Positions 44,758 to 54,884 of a stretch of 64,000 nt of DNA are shown here, piece by piece (position 1 is the stretch's first letter; each line of letters starts with the position of its first letter). Both the position numbers and the translations under genes were made by a program. The DNA is taken from assembly GCF_040939455.1 (NCBI RefSeq), contig NC_134106.1:84389001-84453000 (forward strand). Direction: 5' to 3'. This stretch comes from Microcebus murinus (Eukaryota > Chordata > Mammalia > Primates > Cheirogaleidae). The notes under the pieces are model-generated. The model saw nothing but the letters and a program-made list of their open reading frames with translations. It searched no databases and was not told the DNA's origin.

Positions 44758-45884
44758 TTTTAGAAGACACAGATGGCCAAGACTCTGCTTTGCCTACCAA
44801 ACAGCCATTCCTGCCCTTCTTCTCTGCTAAGACCTTTATCTTATAACTGGCAGGGCAAATGGGAGTGTCTTGCACATTTTGAGAAGAAAACAAAAGAAAT
44901 TATTTTCATTGCAAATTATTTCTCTAGAAGTTGCAGTTGTTAGCAAAAGCTTCTCTAGGAAAAATGAGTGATATCTGTGTGGGCAAAAAATGTAGAGTTT
45001 GGAAGGGAAAAAAAATGAACCACTTCCTCCTCTACATCCTTGGATTTAGGGGCCAGGCCTGCATGTTCCCTCATGGGAATTGGAGAGGGGGTTGTTGCAC
45101 ACAGAGCTGAGGCTTTGGCTTGCCATTTCTCTTCAGCTCTCCTGAACAGTTTTGACCTGGGTAAAGTAGGAGGAAATTGTGTTAGGTGAACTAGGTTCTA
45201 GAGACATTCTGTTGTTCCTGGAATAGTGAGCTTAAATCCAGATGTGGTCCCTTAAGAGGTATTTAATTCTTGGCATTAATATAGCTTATCTCACATGCCC
45301 ACCTTCTTCATATTGATGCAGCGAGCCCCGCATACAATGATCTGTGTAAAGCAAGTTTGCAGACTGCAAAGTAGCAATTAAACAAAAGAAATTATAGTAA
45401 CTGCTACAGTTTCTGCACTGATTTTTAAAAATGCAATTTTGAAAACTTACACCAATTCATTTTCTAAAATAGGAAGCAGCCATGGGTAAAGGTTAACAAT
45501 TAGGGTCTTTTAAATTTAAATTCTTTAATTACTTGGCCTCGGGTCTCCTTGGTCTATCAAACTCTTACTTTCCTTTCAAGAAAAGAAAACGTGTTTCAAA
45601 CTACAAGCATTATGGATGGCACACGTCTTTTATTTCCTAGCAGCTGTCTAGCCCCAGTAGGGAAAAAGTGGGTAGAATACCAGTTTCCAGCAAGACACAT
45701 CACTTTAATTCAATGCAACCAAGATGGATCGTGTCTCTGTACATGATGGGTAGCATAAGAGGCCCTGGGGATAGAAAGATGAATAAAATATGATAGCTTC
45801 TCCCCAAAAATGTTCAAAAACTGGTGGTGGTGGTGGTAGTGGTGAGGCATAGATATTAACAACAATAATATCTTAGCTGCAAAG
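44758..45884. other. unassigned stretch with short TGG repeat
   Basis: A (TGG)n run lies at about 45823-45845. No gene or repeat family recognised otherwise. Confidence 0.45.
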
Positions 45885-46345
45885 AAAGGGTTAAAAGAAA
45901 AACTTCAGAAAAATTAAATTTAATAGAGTTTAATTGAGCAAAGAATGATTCACAAATTGAGCAACTCCTGACTCCCCTTCTCTACCTGAATCTGAGCAGG
46001 TGCAGAGGACACAGGGTCTGCCACATGGTCACATACCATGTATGGACAGAAGAAGGAAATGCTGCACGGAAAATGGAAATGAGGAACAGGAACAGCTAGA
46101 TTGACTATAGCTGGGCATTTGCCTTATTTGAACAGGCTTTGAACAGCTGACCTGTAAGTGGCTGAAACTTGGCCGCTGTGGTTGGCTGACACTGGCTACT
46201 TGTTACGAGTGTAGGTTACCACTTGTTTACGCATCCAGTTAGGTTACAGCTCACCACATATGGAGAAACCTTTAGGCTAAACTTAAAATATGTAAGGGGG
46301 CAGCTTTAGGCTAAGCAATTTAACAAAAGCGAGCCCATTATAACC
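45885..46345. mobile_element. probable LTR, family not identified
   Basis: GGGTTAAAAGAAAAACTTCAGAAAAATTAAATTTAATAGAGTTTAATTGAGCAAAGAATGATTCAC, GGACAGAAGAAGGAAATGC, CATTTGCCTTATTTGAACAGGC and TATGGAGAAACCTTTAGGCTAAACTTAAAATATGTAAGGGGGCAGC are motifs I recall from an ancient mammalian LTR, but I cannot name it and see no TG...CA ends or duplication. Orientation is uncertain. Confidence 0.4.
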
Positions 46346-46498
46346 CTTGCTTTAACTAAGCCTCTTAGCAGCTCACACTCCTCTCTCCCCTCTCCTGCAC
46401 TCTTATCTATAAATAATACTGGAAGGGTAGATGGGGCAGCCTGATAGGTTTTGAATTTTCAGGATTTTCCCATAAAAGCAAACAAAGCGCCCAGGATA

Positions 46499-47131
46499 TG
46501 TGAACTAAAAATTAAATCCTAAGCCCCCCAGCCAACTGAACAGACCCTCTCTTAGCCAAGGGGACCCCAAATAAACCTTAAAACTGGGTTGCTGGCCATG
46601 AGGAGAAGGGAGGTTGGACACACCCCTCCCTTTTGGAGTTAACTCTTTGTAACAAGACACTAAATCATTAACAGGTCTGAGGCCATGTGAGACTAAAGTT
46701 AAACCACACCTGCAGGCCACCAATTTACTTAACAGATCACTTGAGTCCATATGTCTGGTGACTTGTCTCTGATTAACAGACTTCCCTATTTTAACTTGAA
46801 ACATTTCAACCCTTTAGATAAAGCTTTATTTCTATAACCAATTGCAAATCAAAGAATCTTTGAACCTACCTATAACCTATATTCCCCTGCTTTGAGAAGT
46901 CCCACCTTTTTGGGCCCAAGCAATGTTCATTTTTCATGTATTGGTTTATGATTTTATGTGTAATTTCCATCTCCATGCATGTATGAAACCCAGCTGTAAC
47001 CTGGCCCTCTTGGCCACATTTTCTCAGGACCTCTTGAGTCCATGTCCTCTGGGCTGGAGCTCACACACATCTGGCTAGAATAAACCTCTTTAAACTATTT
47101 TAAAGAGTTTGGATTTTTTTCCCCATTGGCA
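46499..47131 (+). mobile_element. solo LTR of an ERV1-type retrovirus
   Basis: A 633-bp unit starts TGTGAACTAAAAATTAAATCC and ends CCCATTGGCA. It is flanked by the 4-bp duplication GATA (46495-46498 and 47132-47135). TG...CA termini plus a 4-bp duplication are typical of class I (gamma-like) endogenous retroviruses. A polyadenylation signal AATAAA lies at 47079-47084, about 50 bases from the 3' end, as expected for the R region. No internal proviral sequence remains on either side, so it arose by LTR-LTR recombination. No intact viral gene is present. The family name was not determined. Confidence 0.85.
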
Positions 47132-47135
47132 GATA

Positions 47136-47594
47136 GTACAACCTAAGACATGCAGACAGTATCCCCCAGAGAACTGGGTGGGCGGTAAGGAATCCCCACA
47201 CACCCTGAGTACAAGCACTTGGGATAGGACTACCAACCATCCTGGACCAGCCTGGCATCAGTGCTTGTGCGCAGAAAGTGGAGGCAAGGTGGTCCCAGCA
47301 CCTGTTCCTCCTGTAGCTGCTCCATGCACGGCAGGCAGGCCAAAAAAATGCTGGGAAGGCACTGGCAGCATTCCTGCCCAAGACACCTATGTGATAGGTC
47401 TGAGGGTGTTGGAGAAGCTGGGCCTGTCCACTCAACAAACCAACAAATACAACTCCTGTCCAAAGCAGAGATCCTCATGGAGGGAAAGGTTGCAAGCAGA
47501 ATCCAATTAGAGCAAGAGCCAGAGACAATAAGAACAAAGAGATGAGAAGACCCAGGTAGCCACAAGGGGTGGCAGCTGATAACATTGCATTGCC
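47136..47594. other. unassigned stretch
   Basis: Both strands are open over 47100-47565 (frames of 94-133 codons), but no domain is recognisable and the stretch lies between an LTR and an L1 tail. No gene called. Confidence 0.4.
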
Positions 47595-47775
47595 TGTTTC
47601 AAAAGTGTTAAAAGAATAGATTGTTAATATCCTGCCAAAACAAAATGATAACGGGGTGAGGTGATGGAGATGTTAATTGGCTCGATTGAATCTTTCTGCA
47701 ATGTAAACATAGATCAAAACATCACATTGTACCCTATAAATATACACAGTTATTATTTGCCAATTAACAAACAAA
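47595..47775 (+). mobile_element. L1 3' UTR tail
   Basis: GGTGAGGTGATGGAGATGTTAATTGGCTCGATTG, CAATGTAAACATAGATCAAAACATCACATTGTACCCTATAAATATACACAG and TTATTTGCCAATTAAC follow the 3' end of old L1M elements (GTGATGGATATGTTAATTAGCTTGATTG … ATCAAAACATCACGTTGTACACCTTAAATATATACAATTTTTATTTGTCAATTAA). Confidence 0.8.
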
Positions 47776-48489
47776 AGCAGAGGAGGTGGACCCCAGCACA
47801 GGGCCATTTTTGACCACTTTGCAAAAACAACAGATGCTAGACAAGCCATGCTGGCTCCCTGCTCCTGCCAACACTTTCAGAAAGAAAACTCTTTTCACTA
47901 AAAAAAATCATGATCATGGTCATAAAAAGCAACAAAAAGGAGTCACGGCTGAACCCTCCAAAGTTATCATCAGAAAAACAGAGAATAGGAGCAAAAGAAC
48001 ATCTCTTCGGACGATGAAAGCATGACAGAGACCTACACAACAGATGAAAACTAAGGTTGTGTTTTAAATGAAAGAGTCCTTGTCTTCCAGAGCTGCACAC
48101 TCACACGTTTAGGGATGAAATGCCGTGATGTCTGGGATTTGTCTGGGAGGGGACAGCAGACAGAGGAGTGAGAGAAACAAGGTCAGTCTGTTCAGGAATG
48201 TAGGGGTTAGCTGGGGCTGGGCGCGCTGTAACTGCAACATCCTTGTAAAGGTTTAACGGCACGTCCTCCTCTGGGGGTCCTCACCCGGCTTCCTTCGCGG
48301 GCGCCTGTGATGATGGGCTTTCCCCAACTTGTTCTACAGAATTGGGCAATTGTATTCACACTTATGGCTGCAAATTCTACTCACACACTCGGGATCACCA
48401 ACTCTTCCTTTTCCACCTAGACATTGGTCCTGAACTCCAGCACGCGGATGTACTCGCCGGCCCTTGAGGCATGTGACATTCAAGGTGTC
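47776..48489. other. unassigned stretch
   Basis: No gene or repeat recognised. 48215-48310 has a few CpGs (GGCGCGCTG, TTCGCGGGCGCC) but is too short for an island. Confidence 0.45.
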
Positions 48490-49110
48490 AATGGCTAAAC
48501 ACATCATCTCCTCAGTCTGGCTCCTTCTACTCTACCCCATTGCCACAAAGCGCCTCACTGTGCACCTCTTGCCCAAGCCAGAAGCCTGAGCGTTACCCTC
48601 CATTCAACTTTTCCTGAATCTGCAAATCGTTTCCCCCAGCATGGCCTCATCTGCCTCAGGGGTAGGTCTCACGTCCAACTTCGGCCTTCTCTCCACTTAC
48701 CCTCTGGCCCACTGCCGTGGACCTTCCACTGAGCATCTTGCCTCTGTTGGTGCCCTCCACGTACAGCCAGAGATGTGTCCTCTTAGCAAGAGCGGGTCAC
48801 CCCTGCAAATCCCCTGTGGGTGCTCAGCGCCAGGGGCTTAGCAACCTAGCTCATCCCAGGGCGGGCGAATTTGCCTTTCCTTCCCTCCTGCCCATCTGCC
48901 TGGCCTCACCTCTGCTACTCCTGCCCTCTTCTTCACGTCTCAGCAGAATGGACGTGTTGGACCAGCGCCATTTCACTAATTTCTTTCCTCTGTGCCTTTG
49001 CACACGCACTCCCCTGTCTGCACCTTCTTCCCTGTTTGGTGGCAAAAGCTGTGGCTTTTCATCTTTGTTTCCTCAGCACTTGGCCGGGTGCTTAATGCAT
49101 ATCTGATACT
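48490..49110 (+). mobile_element. L2 LINE
   Basis: GCCAGAAGCCTGAGCGTTACCCTCC, ATTCAACTTTTCCTGAATC, later CTCTGCTACTCCTGCCC, CACGTCTCAGCAGAATGG, TCTGTGCCTTTGCACACGCACTCCCC and TGTTTCCTCAGCACTTGGCCGGGTGC keep the order of the L2 3' region (AAACCTGGGCGTCATCCTTGACTCCTCC … CAGGGCCTTTGCACTTGCTGTTCCCTCTG). Heavily diverged plus-strand copy. Confidence 0.6.
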
Positions 49111-49222
49111 TGCTAAAAACATTTGAAAATATTTTTTGAGAAATAAATAGGGACACTATTCGTAAAATATCACTTATATTTATACTTATGTCTTTATTGT
49201 CCTGTCTCACCAATCAGCAACT

Positions 49223-49676
49223 ATAGACAGTCTCCAACTTACAATGGTTCAACCTAAGATTTTTCAACTTTATGATGGTGCAAAAGTGATGCGCATTTAA
49301 TAGAAACAGTACTTCGAATTTTGATCTTATCCCAGGCTGGTAATACCATACTCTCGGTGCTGGGCAGCGGCTCCCCATCAGCCACACAGTCTCAAGGGCA
49401 AACAACCGATACTCCAATACCGTACGGCGGACTGTGTTGCCAGATGATTTTGCCCAACTGTAGGCTGATGTAAATGTTCTGAGCCCATTTAAGGGAGACG
49501 AGGCTAAACTATGATGTTCACTAGGTTAGGTATATTAAACACATTTTTGACTTACCAACCTGAAGATGTTCCCAGAGATGACATTCTTATCTTGTCCATA
49601 AGCCAGGAACTGTCTGTACAGCCACACCTCAACTTCGGATGGGGTTATGTCCCAATAAACCCAATGGACACGTCTA
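49223..49676. mobile_element. non-autonomous Tigger-type element
   Basis: TAGACAGTCTCCAACTTACAATGGTTCAACCTAAGATTTTTCAACTTTATGATGGTGCAAAAGTGATGCGCATT, TTGAATTTTGATCTTATCCC, GTGCTGGGCAGCGGC, GTGTTGCCAGATGATTTTGCCCAACTGTAGGCTGATGTAAATGTTCTGAGC and AACTTCGGATGGGGTTATGTCCCAATAAACCCAA are the ordered blocks of a Tigger-derived MITE with sequence-related ends. It directly abuts the next Tigger element at a TA dinucleotide. Confidence 0.75.
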
Positions 49677-49678
49677 TA

Positions 49679-50634
49679 CAGACAGTCCCCGTGTTAGGGA
49701 CGAGATACGCACCTGAGAACATCTTTAGGTTGGATTTGTACGTAACTTGGATCCCTGACAAACAGTGCAGCCTATGCAGTAATAATAACAATACTATAAT
49801 GGCTTATATGTGGTAATAATAATACAGTGTAACACTGTAACAATAATAATATCCTGGTACTATAATGATAAGTTACAGACAGTATTGTGCTCTTTCTTTT
49901 AATTCAAATGAACAGGACATAAAAACAAACTCATATGAAAAGTTTAGATAGGAGATAAGAAAGATTTCAAAAAAGAATATTAAAGGTTAACACTCACCTA
50001 ATGTTGCATCAGTGTCTTGCTCACTGGAAGGGGCATTTCTGAGGCAAGAAGGGAGCTGACATTCATTGAAGATGATGATGGAGATGGTGCTGGAGAGGAT
50101 GGAGTGGGAGCTGGAGAATCAGGGTTTGATTGTGTTGCTGAAGAAGGGGAGCTCACCACTGAAGTTGGTTTCTTGAAAAAGATATCTAGGGTTTTCCTTT
50201 TATTCATCATAAATGGCCTCGTAGCAGAAGATGTTCTTACTAACTGAACGGTAAACCTTTGTAAATCATTCAGTCTTAGGCTCTTGCTCCCCAAGCTTAG
50301 CAAATCCCGCTTCAATGAGACAAGAGGTTTCAGCTAATTCTTTTGTCCTAAACTTTCTTGGCTCTGGATCTTCCAGTTCTTTGTGCTCTTGGGTTTCTAT
50401 CAGCTGCTTCTCTATGTATCTATGAGACCAGCCGCTCGTGTAAAGATGCTGCACCAACAAGCTGCCGACACCACGTGGGTTTGTTTACATGCATGGAAGA
50501 AACTAGCTCCTGAATTATTGATTTAATTCTTTAATTACAAAATTATCTTCATGGGGAGCCCTGGGAGCCTGCCCCCAAGGCTGAACGCCGTAAGTCAAGT
50601 CATCCATAAGCCGAGGGCTGCCTGAATTTTGAAA
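49679..50634 (-). mobile_element. Tigger (pogo-like) transposon, internally deleted
   Basis: The left end CAGACAGTCCCCGTGTTAGGGACGAG and the right end CGAGGGCTGCCTG are imperfect inverted repeats (CAGGCAGCCCTCG when the right end is reversed). A TA lies just outside the left end. The inside carries a minus-strand transposase C-terminal remnant. An autonomous Tigger is about 2.5 kb, so this 0.96-kb copy has lost most of its transposase. Confidence 0.75.
49998..50460 (-). pseudogene. Tigger transposase C-terminal remnant
   Basis: Two overlapping minus-strand frames. The first (50460 to 50266) includes ELEDPEPRKFRTKELAETS and IEAGFAKLGEQEPKTE, matching the pogo/Tigger C-terminal region KxFTTKxLAExFxLIExxLxxFEEQDPNxE. 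The second (50315 to 49998) includes MNKRKTLDIFFKKPTS followed by a Ser/Pro-rich tail, matching the QTTLDxFFK motif near the Tigger C-terminus. A frameshift lies near 50270-50315. The HTH DNA-binding and DDE catalytic parts are absent, so it cannot transpose. Confidence 0.8.
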
Positions 50635-53085
50635 GCAAGATTCTTAAATTTCAGACCCCAATTGGGAAACAACACTCACACAACTCACTGTCACTTTCTT
50701 AAGGCAGCAGCCATCAGTCAGACACTTTGTTGGAAGCTTTCTAATTTTCTCATGAAAGTGTATATCAGTCGAGACACTGAAATAGTATAGCTTTTTTTAT
50801 GGGTAAATGTATGAGAAACTGGTATAATTGGCTCTAGATTTATGGCAAATGATAAGACAATAAATACAGCAACCTGGGTCAGCGTCTAAATCAGCAGCTG
50901 TTGTGAAACAAAAAAAGATTGATAATTTTAATCTCGAACTGATTATGTGGTGAACTCTTTAGAAATTATCTATTGTCAGATCCTAGAAAGGCAAACAATT
51001 GAAAGAAATTTGTCTTGGATTTTCAAAGGCGGTTGAGAGATGGACTTAGATGGCACCATGTGGCAAGAAGTCAGAGGATTACACGTGCCGTTTGTAAATT
51101 TACATTTTAATACTGTTAGACTTGACAGGGATACAAATGTATGAGCAGATCTGAATTCAGATTAAATAAGGAATGTGAAAGTATCTGTAAACCACAAACT
51201 AAATAACCAATACAGTATAGTTCTTTTTTTTATTCTGCACATAGACATGATCTACATGATTTCAAGCTAGCCTGAATTCATGATAACTCCCAGACGGCAT
51301 GAGAAATAAGAAAGAAGCAAGAGACCAACACTCGCTGGCCCTTGCTGGCATGCCCTGTGGGTCATCTCTTGCCAACATCCAAGGTCAAAGCCCTCGGCCG
51401 ATGGGCACTTCTGGTGCCCTCTGGGCTGGCTGGTGAAAAAGCACCTTCCCAATTTTCATCTTGGTGAGGGGCAAACTTGGTGACCCAGGGTCAAAACTGT
51501 AGCTAAAGACATCTGCTGACAAAAGAGCAGAATGGGAATTACCTGGATGAACACAACCAGCTGTTAGAGAAACACAGCAACTGTGCTCTTACGGAGAGAG
51601 CAGAAGTCAGGCAGGTGTTTCCTGGGACTGGGGCCAGCTCTAAATACAGCCAAGCCGATGGAACCAGGCAGTCCAGGGTGTGTCTGGTTATCTCTGGGAT
51701 CATCTCATATGCTCATAGACCAGAGTGATTATGTCACTCCACAATGACCTTGCAGCCTGCTCTCATACACAGCTGCATAGCAGATGCTCAGGAGTGGGCC
51801 TTCCTGGACCCTCTGAAGGCGCCATACTTCCAGCACTGAGGTTCCCCACTAGGATCTTTCTCTGCCCTGTTTCATGTTTGCAACACACCAGAAGTGTGTG
51901 GAAGTCTATACCACCAGAAGCAGCCGTCAACAATAGCTAATGAGAGCTGGGGATTGAAAAGCCAGTGTCCTCACCCGCAGGAGAGCCAGCTCTGAGGGGT
52001 GTCCACACTGCCTCCCAGAGCACCCAGCAGGACGAGCCCCCTGCCCACAGAGGGAACTGCTGTTAACACACATTCTATTGTCTTCCTTCCAGTGGCTTCC
52101 TTTTAAGACTTTTTAAAAGACTTTACACATACGCTCACAGATCAGAAAACAATTCTTTGCTGGACCACATGTTCATTTTTTTTCCCTTTAAAATATGGTT
52201 TCTGCAATATTAAGCTTAACTACTCCCATACAGGTTATAGTTCAACCTAATTCTCGCAATCTCGCTGTCTACTTCCCCCAATCACTGCAGTTTTGCTAAG
52301 AGCCCTTTCGCCCGGTTCTTCTGATGCTATGCTGTCTGCTCAGGGCTCCTGTGTCCTGTCACTCTGCCTGATCTCAAGAGCTTGTCCAGCCCCTACAGCA
52401 TTACTGTTGACCTTTATGGATTCTTAGACTCAAGAAAAGTGGGTAAAAATCCCCATCCTGCTGTGGGGTGCACATCTCACGGTGACAAGAGGGGCAAGGG
52501 AACCACACCCAAATACTGGTCAGATCGAGTGGCTGCTAAACTTACATTTCCCTAATCCTGGCAAAACTTCTCTCCAGGGAGGATATGTTTTGGATATTCA
52601 CCTCATTTCAATGGCAAGCGCCTTGGAAGTTGCTGTCGTTACCGAAGCCCTTCAAATCTTTCCACTGATTGTGTAGAAAGAGCCGCCAGGGTAATTTCTT
52701 ATCCGGGTTGCTTCTTTATTGCAGCTTAAACCCAAATCCTCGAGCGTGTTAAACATGTCCTTTTCCTCTGTAGATGTGTCCTTTTCAAAACCCTCCGCAA
52801 AAACTGCTTAGAAGCACTCCTTTCCACCTGTCCCTTCTTCCACCGATGTGGCTCCTTGATTCCGAGCAGCGGCTCTGCGATCACCTGCTGCCCGCAGCGC
52901 TGAGTCCGGTCCGCAGCCAGCTCCACGGCGGAGCCTTCTGTTCTCTGGGTGAGATGAGGAGCCAGAGTGGCAGATTTGCTGGCAAGAGGGGAGCTTTCTT
53001 TTCTAGCCACTCGTCTATCAATCTGCCTTTTCCTTTCAGCATTTGCACAGTAATTTTATCCAGCTCTCCCTCCCTGCACTTTGTT
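50635..53085. other. unassigned stretch
   Basis: No gene or confident repeat. 52690-53040 is moderately GC-rich, with CCGCAGCGCTGAGTCCGGTCCGCAGCC and a GTGAGATGAGG donor-like site at about 52948. It has plus- and minus-strand frames of about 94-137 codons. It could hold an exon, but nothing identifies one. Confidence 0.4.
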
Positions 53086-53247
53086 TGGAGTGTGTGTGAG
53101 TGTGAGAGTGTGTGTCTGAATGTGTGAGTGTGTGTGAGTGTGTGTGCATGTGAGTGTGTGTGTAAGTGTGAGAGTATGTGTGAGTGTGAGAGTGAATGTG
53201 TGAGCATGAGCGTGTGAGCGTGTGTGTGTGTGTGTGTGTGTGTGTGG
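53086..53247. repeat. TG-rich microsatellite
   Basis: Imperfect (TG)n with GTGTGAGTG and GAGAGTG variants over about 160 bp, ending in a pure (TG) run at about 53220-53246. The HTHTHT-rich minus-strand frames are the repeat translated. Potential Z-DNA-forming tract. Confidence 0.95.
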
Positions 53248-53249
53248 TG

Positions 53250-54434
53250 GGGGGTGGAGAGAGTGCGTGCAAGCGCTTCCCTAGCCAGTTTCATCTGGTC
53301 CCATAGGTTTTATGCTTATAGTGAACCCCATTTCTTCCAGATACCCCTGGGTTTTCCAAGTCTCCAGTCTAAACTGCTTCTGTGATGATTCATTTATCTC
53401 CATTTCCATCACCTGAATTTTGCTTTCTTATCTTTTTGCTCTTACCATTGCTTTCTTTTCCTCTTGTAGGCAAGTGGGGTTTCAAAGGATCTAGGTGGAC
53501 AGGCAGGGGAGCCCGGCTCAGCCCCTCCCCCACTCCCCCGTGGAGCCAGAGGCCCCTGGCCCCCTCCGTGGTCATGGCAACGCTCACACCTGCACGCAGT
53601 GGCATGGAAGGAGACCAGGCCTCACTTTTGTCTGGGATGTGTCCCAAGGTGCCTCCTATCGGACGTCTCCTTATGCTGGTGTTTTTGCTACCATGTGTTT
53701 TTGAAGCTCTATTAGTCCAAGGCACTGCCTATCTGTGGTTGGGTTTTGGGGAAGACATAAGAAATATCTGGCATTTTTCTGGCTCATTTTTCAGGGCAAA
53801 CCTCAAAACCAAACGAATCACAGCCCTTCTCCCTCCAGAAAACCCCACAAAAACAATAACAACAAAAACATCCCAAATGCTGTTAGCATTGATTTATATG
53901 TAAAAGGACCAGAGATGGGGCAGATCTGTTCTCTGGGAGTTTGTTTAAATGAGAAGAATTCTCCTAACTGCTCACCGGGCTTGAGCAAATGCCTGAACTG
54001 GGCAGATTCTTCTAGTTGCAGAACCTCTTCAGTTTCCATTTCACACCTTGGGCGTCAGCATCCCAGCCAGGGGAGATGAGTGGATGCTGCCATCTTGCGT
54101 CCAGATAGGGTAAAGCGGCTAAGGCAGGGGTGAGGGTTGCAAGCTGGTGTGGGCTGCGAGTAGTTAGTGAGTAGATTTGCTGCAGTGTGTGGCTTAGAAT
54201 TATAATTTGAAAAATATTCTTTTTTTGTTCAGGGGAATTCTTTGGACCTAGCTATGTTGTACTGTGGCAGCAATTTTATTTTATTTTATTTACTTAGTTT
54301 TAGGTAGTGTACTTTAAGCTTACTTTAAGGTATCTTCTCCCATTTTTCTTATTTTCTCCCGTACTAGTCTATCCAAGCCTCAAATATTTGATTTAGCCAA
54401 GAAAAACTGGTCTCCTTTCTTTCTTTTAAATGAG
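53250..54434. other. unassigned stretch
   Basis: No gene or repeat assigned. The plus-strand 173-codon frame at 53382-53903 has no recognisable domain and is overlapped by frames on the other strand. Confidence 0.45.
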
Positions 54435-54884
54435 AATTTTTAAAATTAATTTTTTGAATTTAAAATTGACACAAAATAATTGTACATATTTGTGGGGTAC
54501 GGTGTGATGTTTCAATGCATGCATGCATTGTATAATGATCAAATCAGAGTAATTACCACATCCATCACATTAAACACTTACCATTTCTTTGTGGTGACAA
54601 TATTCAAAATCTTCTATTTCTTTTGAAATATACACGGCATTGTTATTTCCTCTAGTCACCCTGCTGTGTAACAGCACAGCAGAGCTCATTACTCCTGATT
54701 GTAACTTTCACCTGGTTAACCAGCCTCTCCGTTCTGCCCTCCTCCCCAGCCTCTCTGTATTACTTGGGGTGTCACCGCTATTCTACTCTCTATTTTTACG
54801 AAATCAACTTTTTTAGATTCCACATGAGTGAGGTCGTGTAGCGTTTGTCTTTCCGTGCCTGGCTTGCTTTACGTTACAGAATGC
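54435..54884 (-). mobile_element. L1MA-type 3' end
   Basis: TTAAAATTAATTTTTTGAATTTAAAATTGACACAAAATAATTGTACATATTTGTGGGGTACGGTGTGATG, AATGATCAAATCAGAGTAATTACCACATCCATCACATTAAAC, TAGTCACCCTGCTGTGTAACAGCACAGC, TTTAGATTCCACATGAGTGAGG and TTGTCTTTCCGTGCCTGGCTTGCTTTACGTTACAG: the reverse complement of an L1MA 3' UTR. It breaks off exactly where the 18-bp tandem repeat begins. Confidence 0.85.

Noticed and set aside
48641..49106. Overlapping plus-strand frames of 66-129 codons.
   Set aside because: They lie in L2-derived, pyrimidine-rich sequence and carry no domain.
52881..53294. His/Thr-repeat protein frames on the minus strand.
   Set aside because: Direct translation of the TG microsatellite.
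53382..53903. 173-codon plus-strand frame with two hydrophobic stretches.
   Set aside because: No family match, overlapped by a 111-codon minus-strand frame, and no exon signals. Hydrophobicity reflects T-rich DNA.
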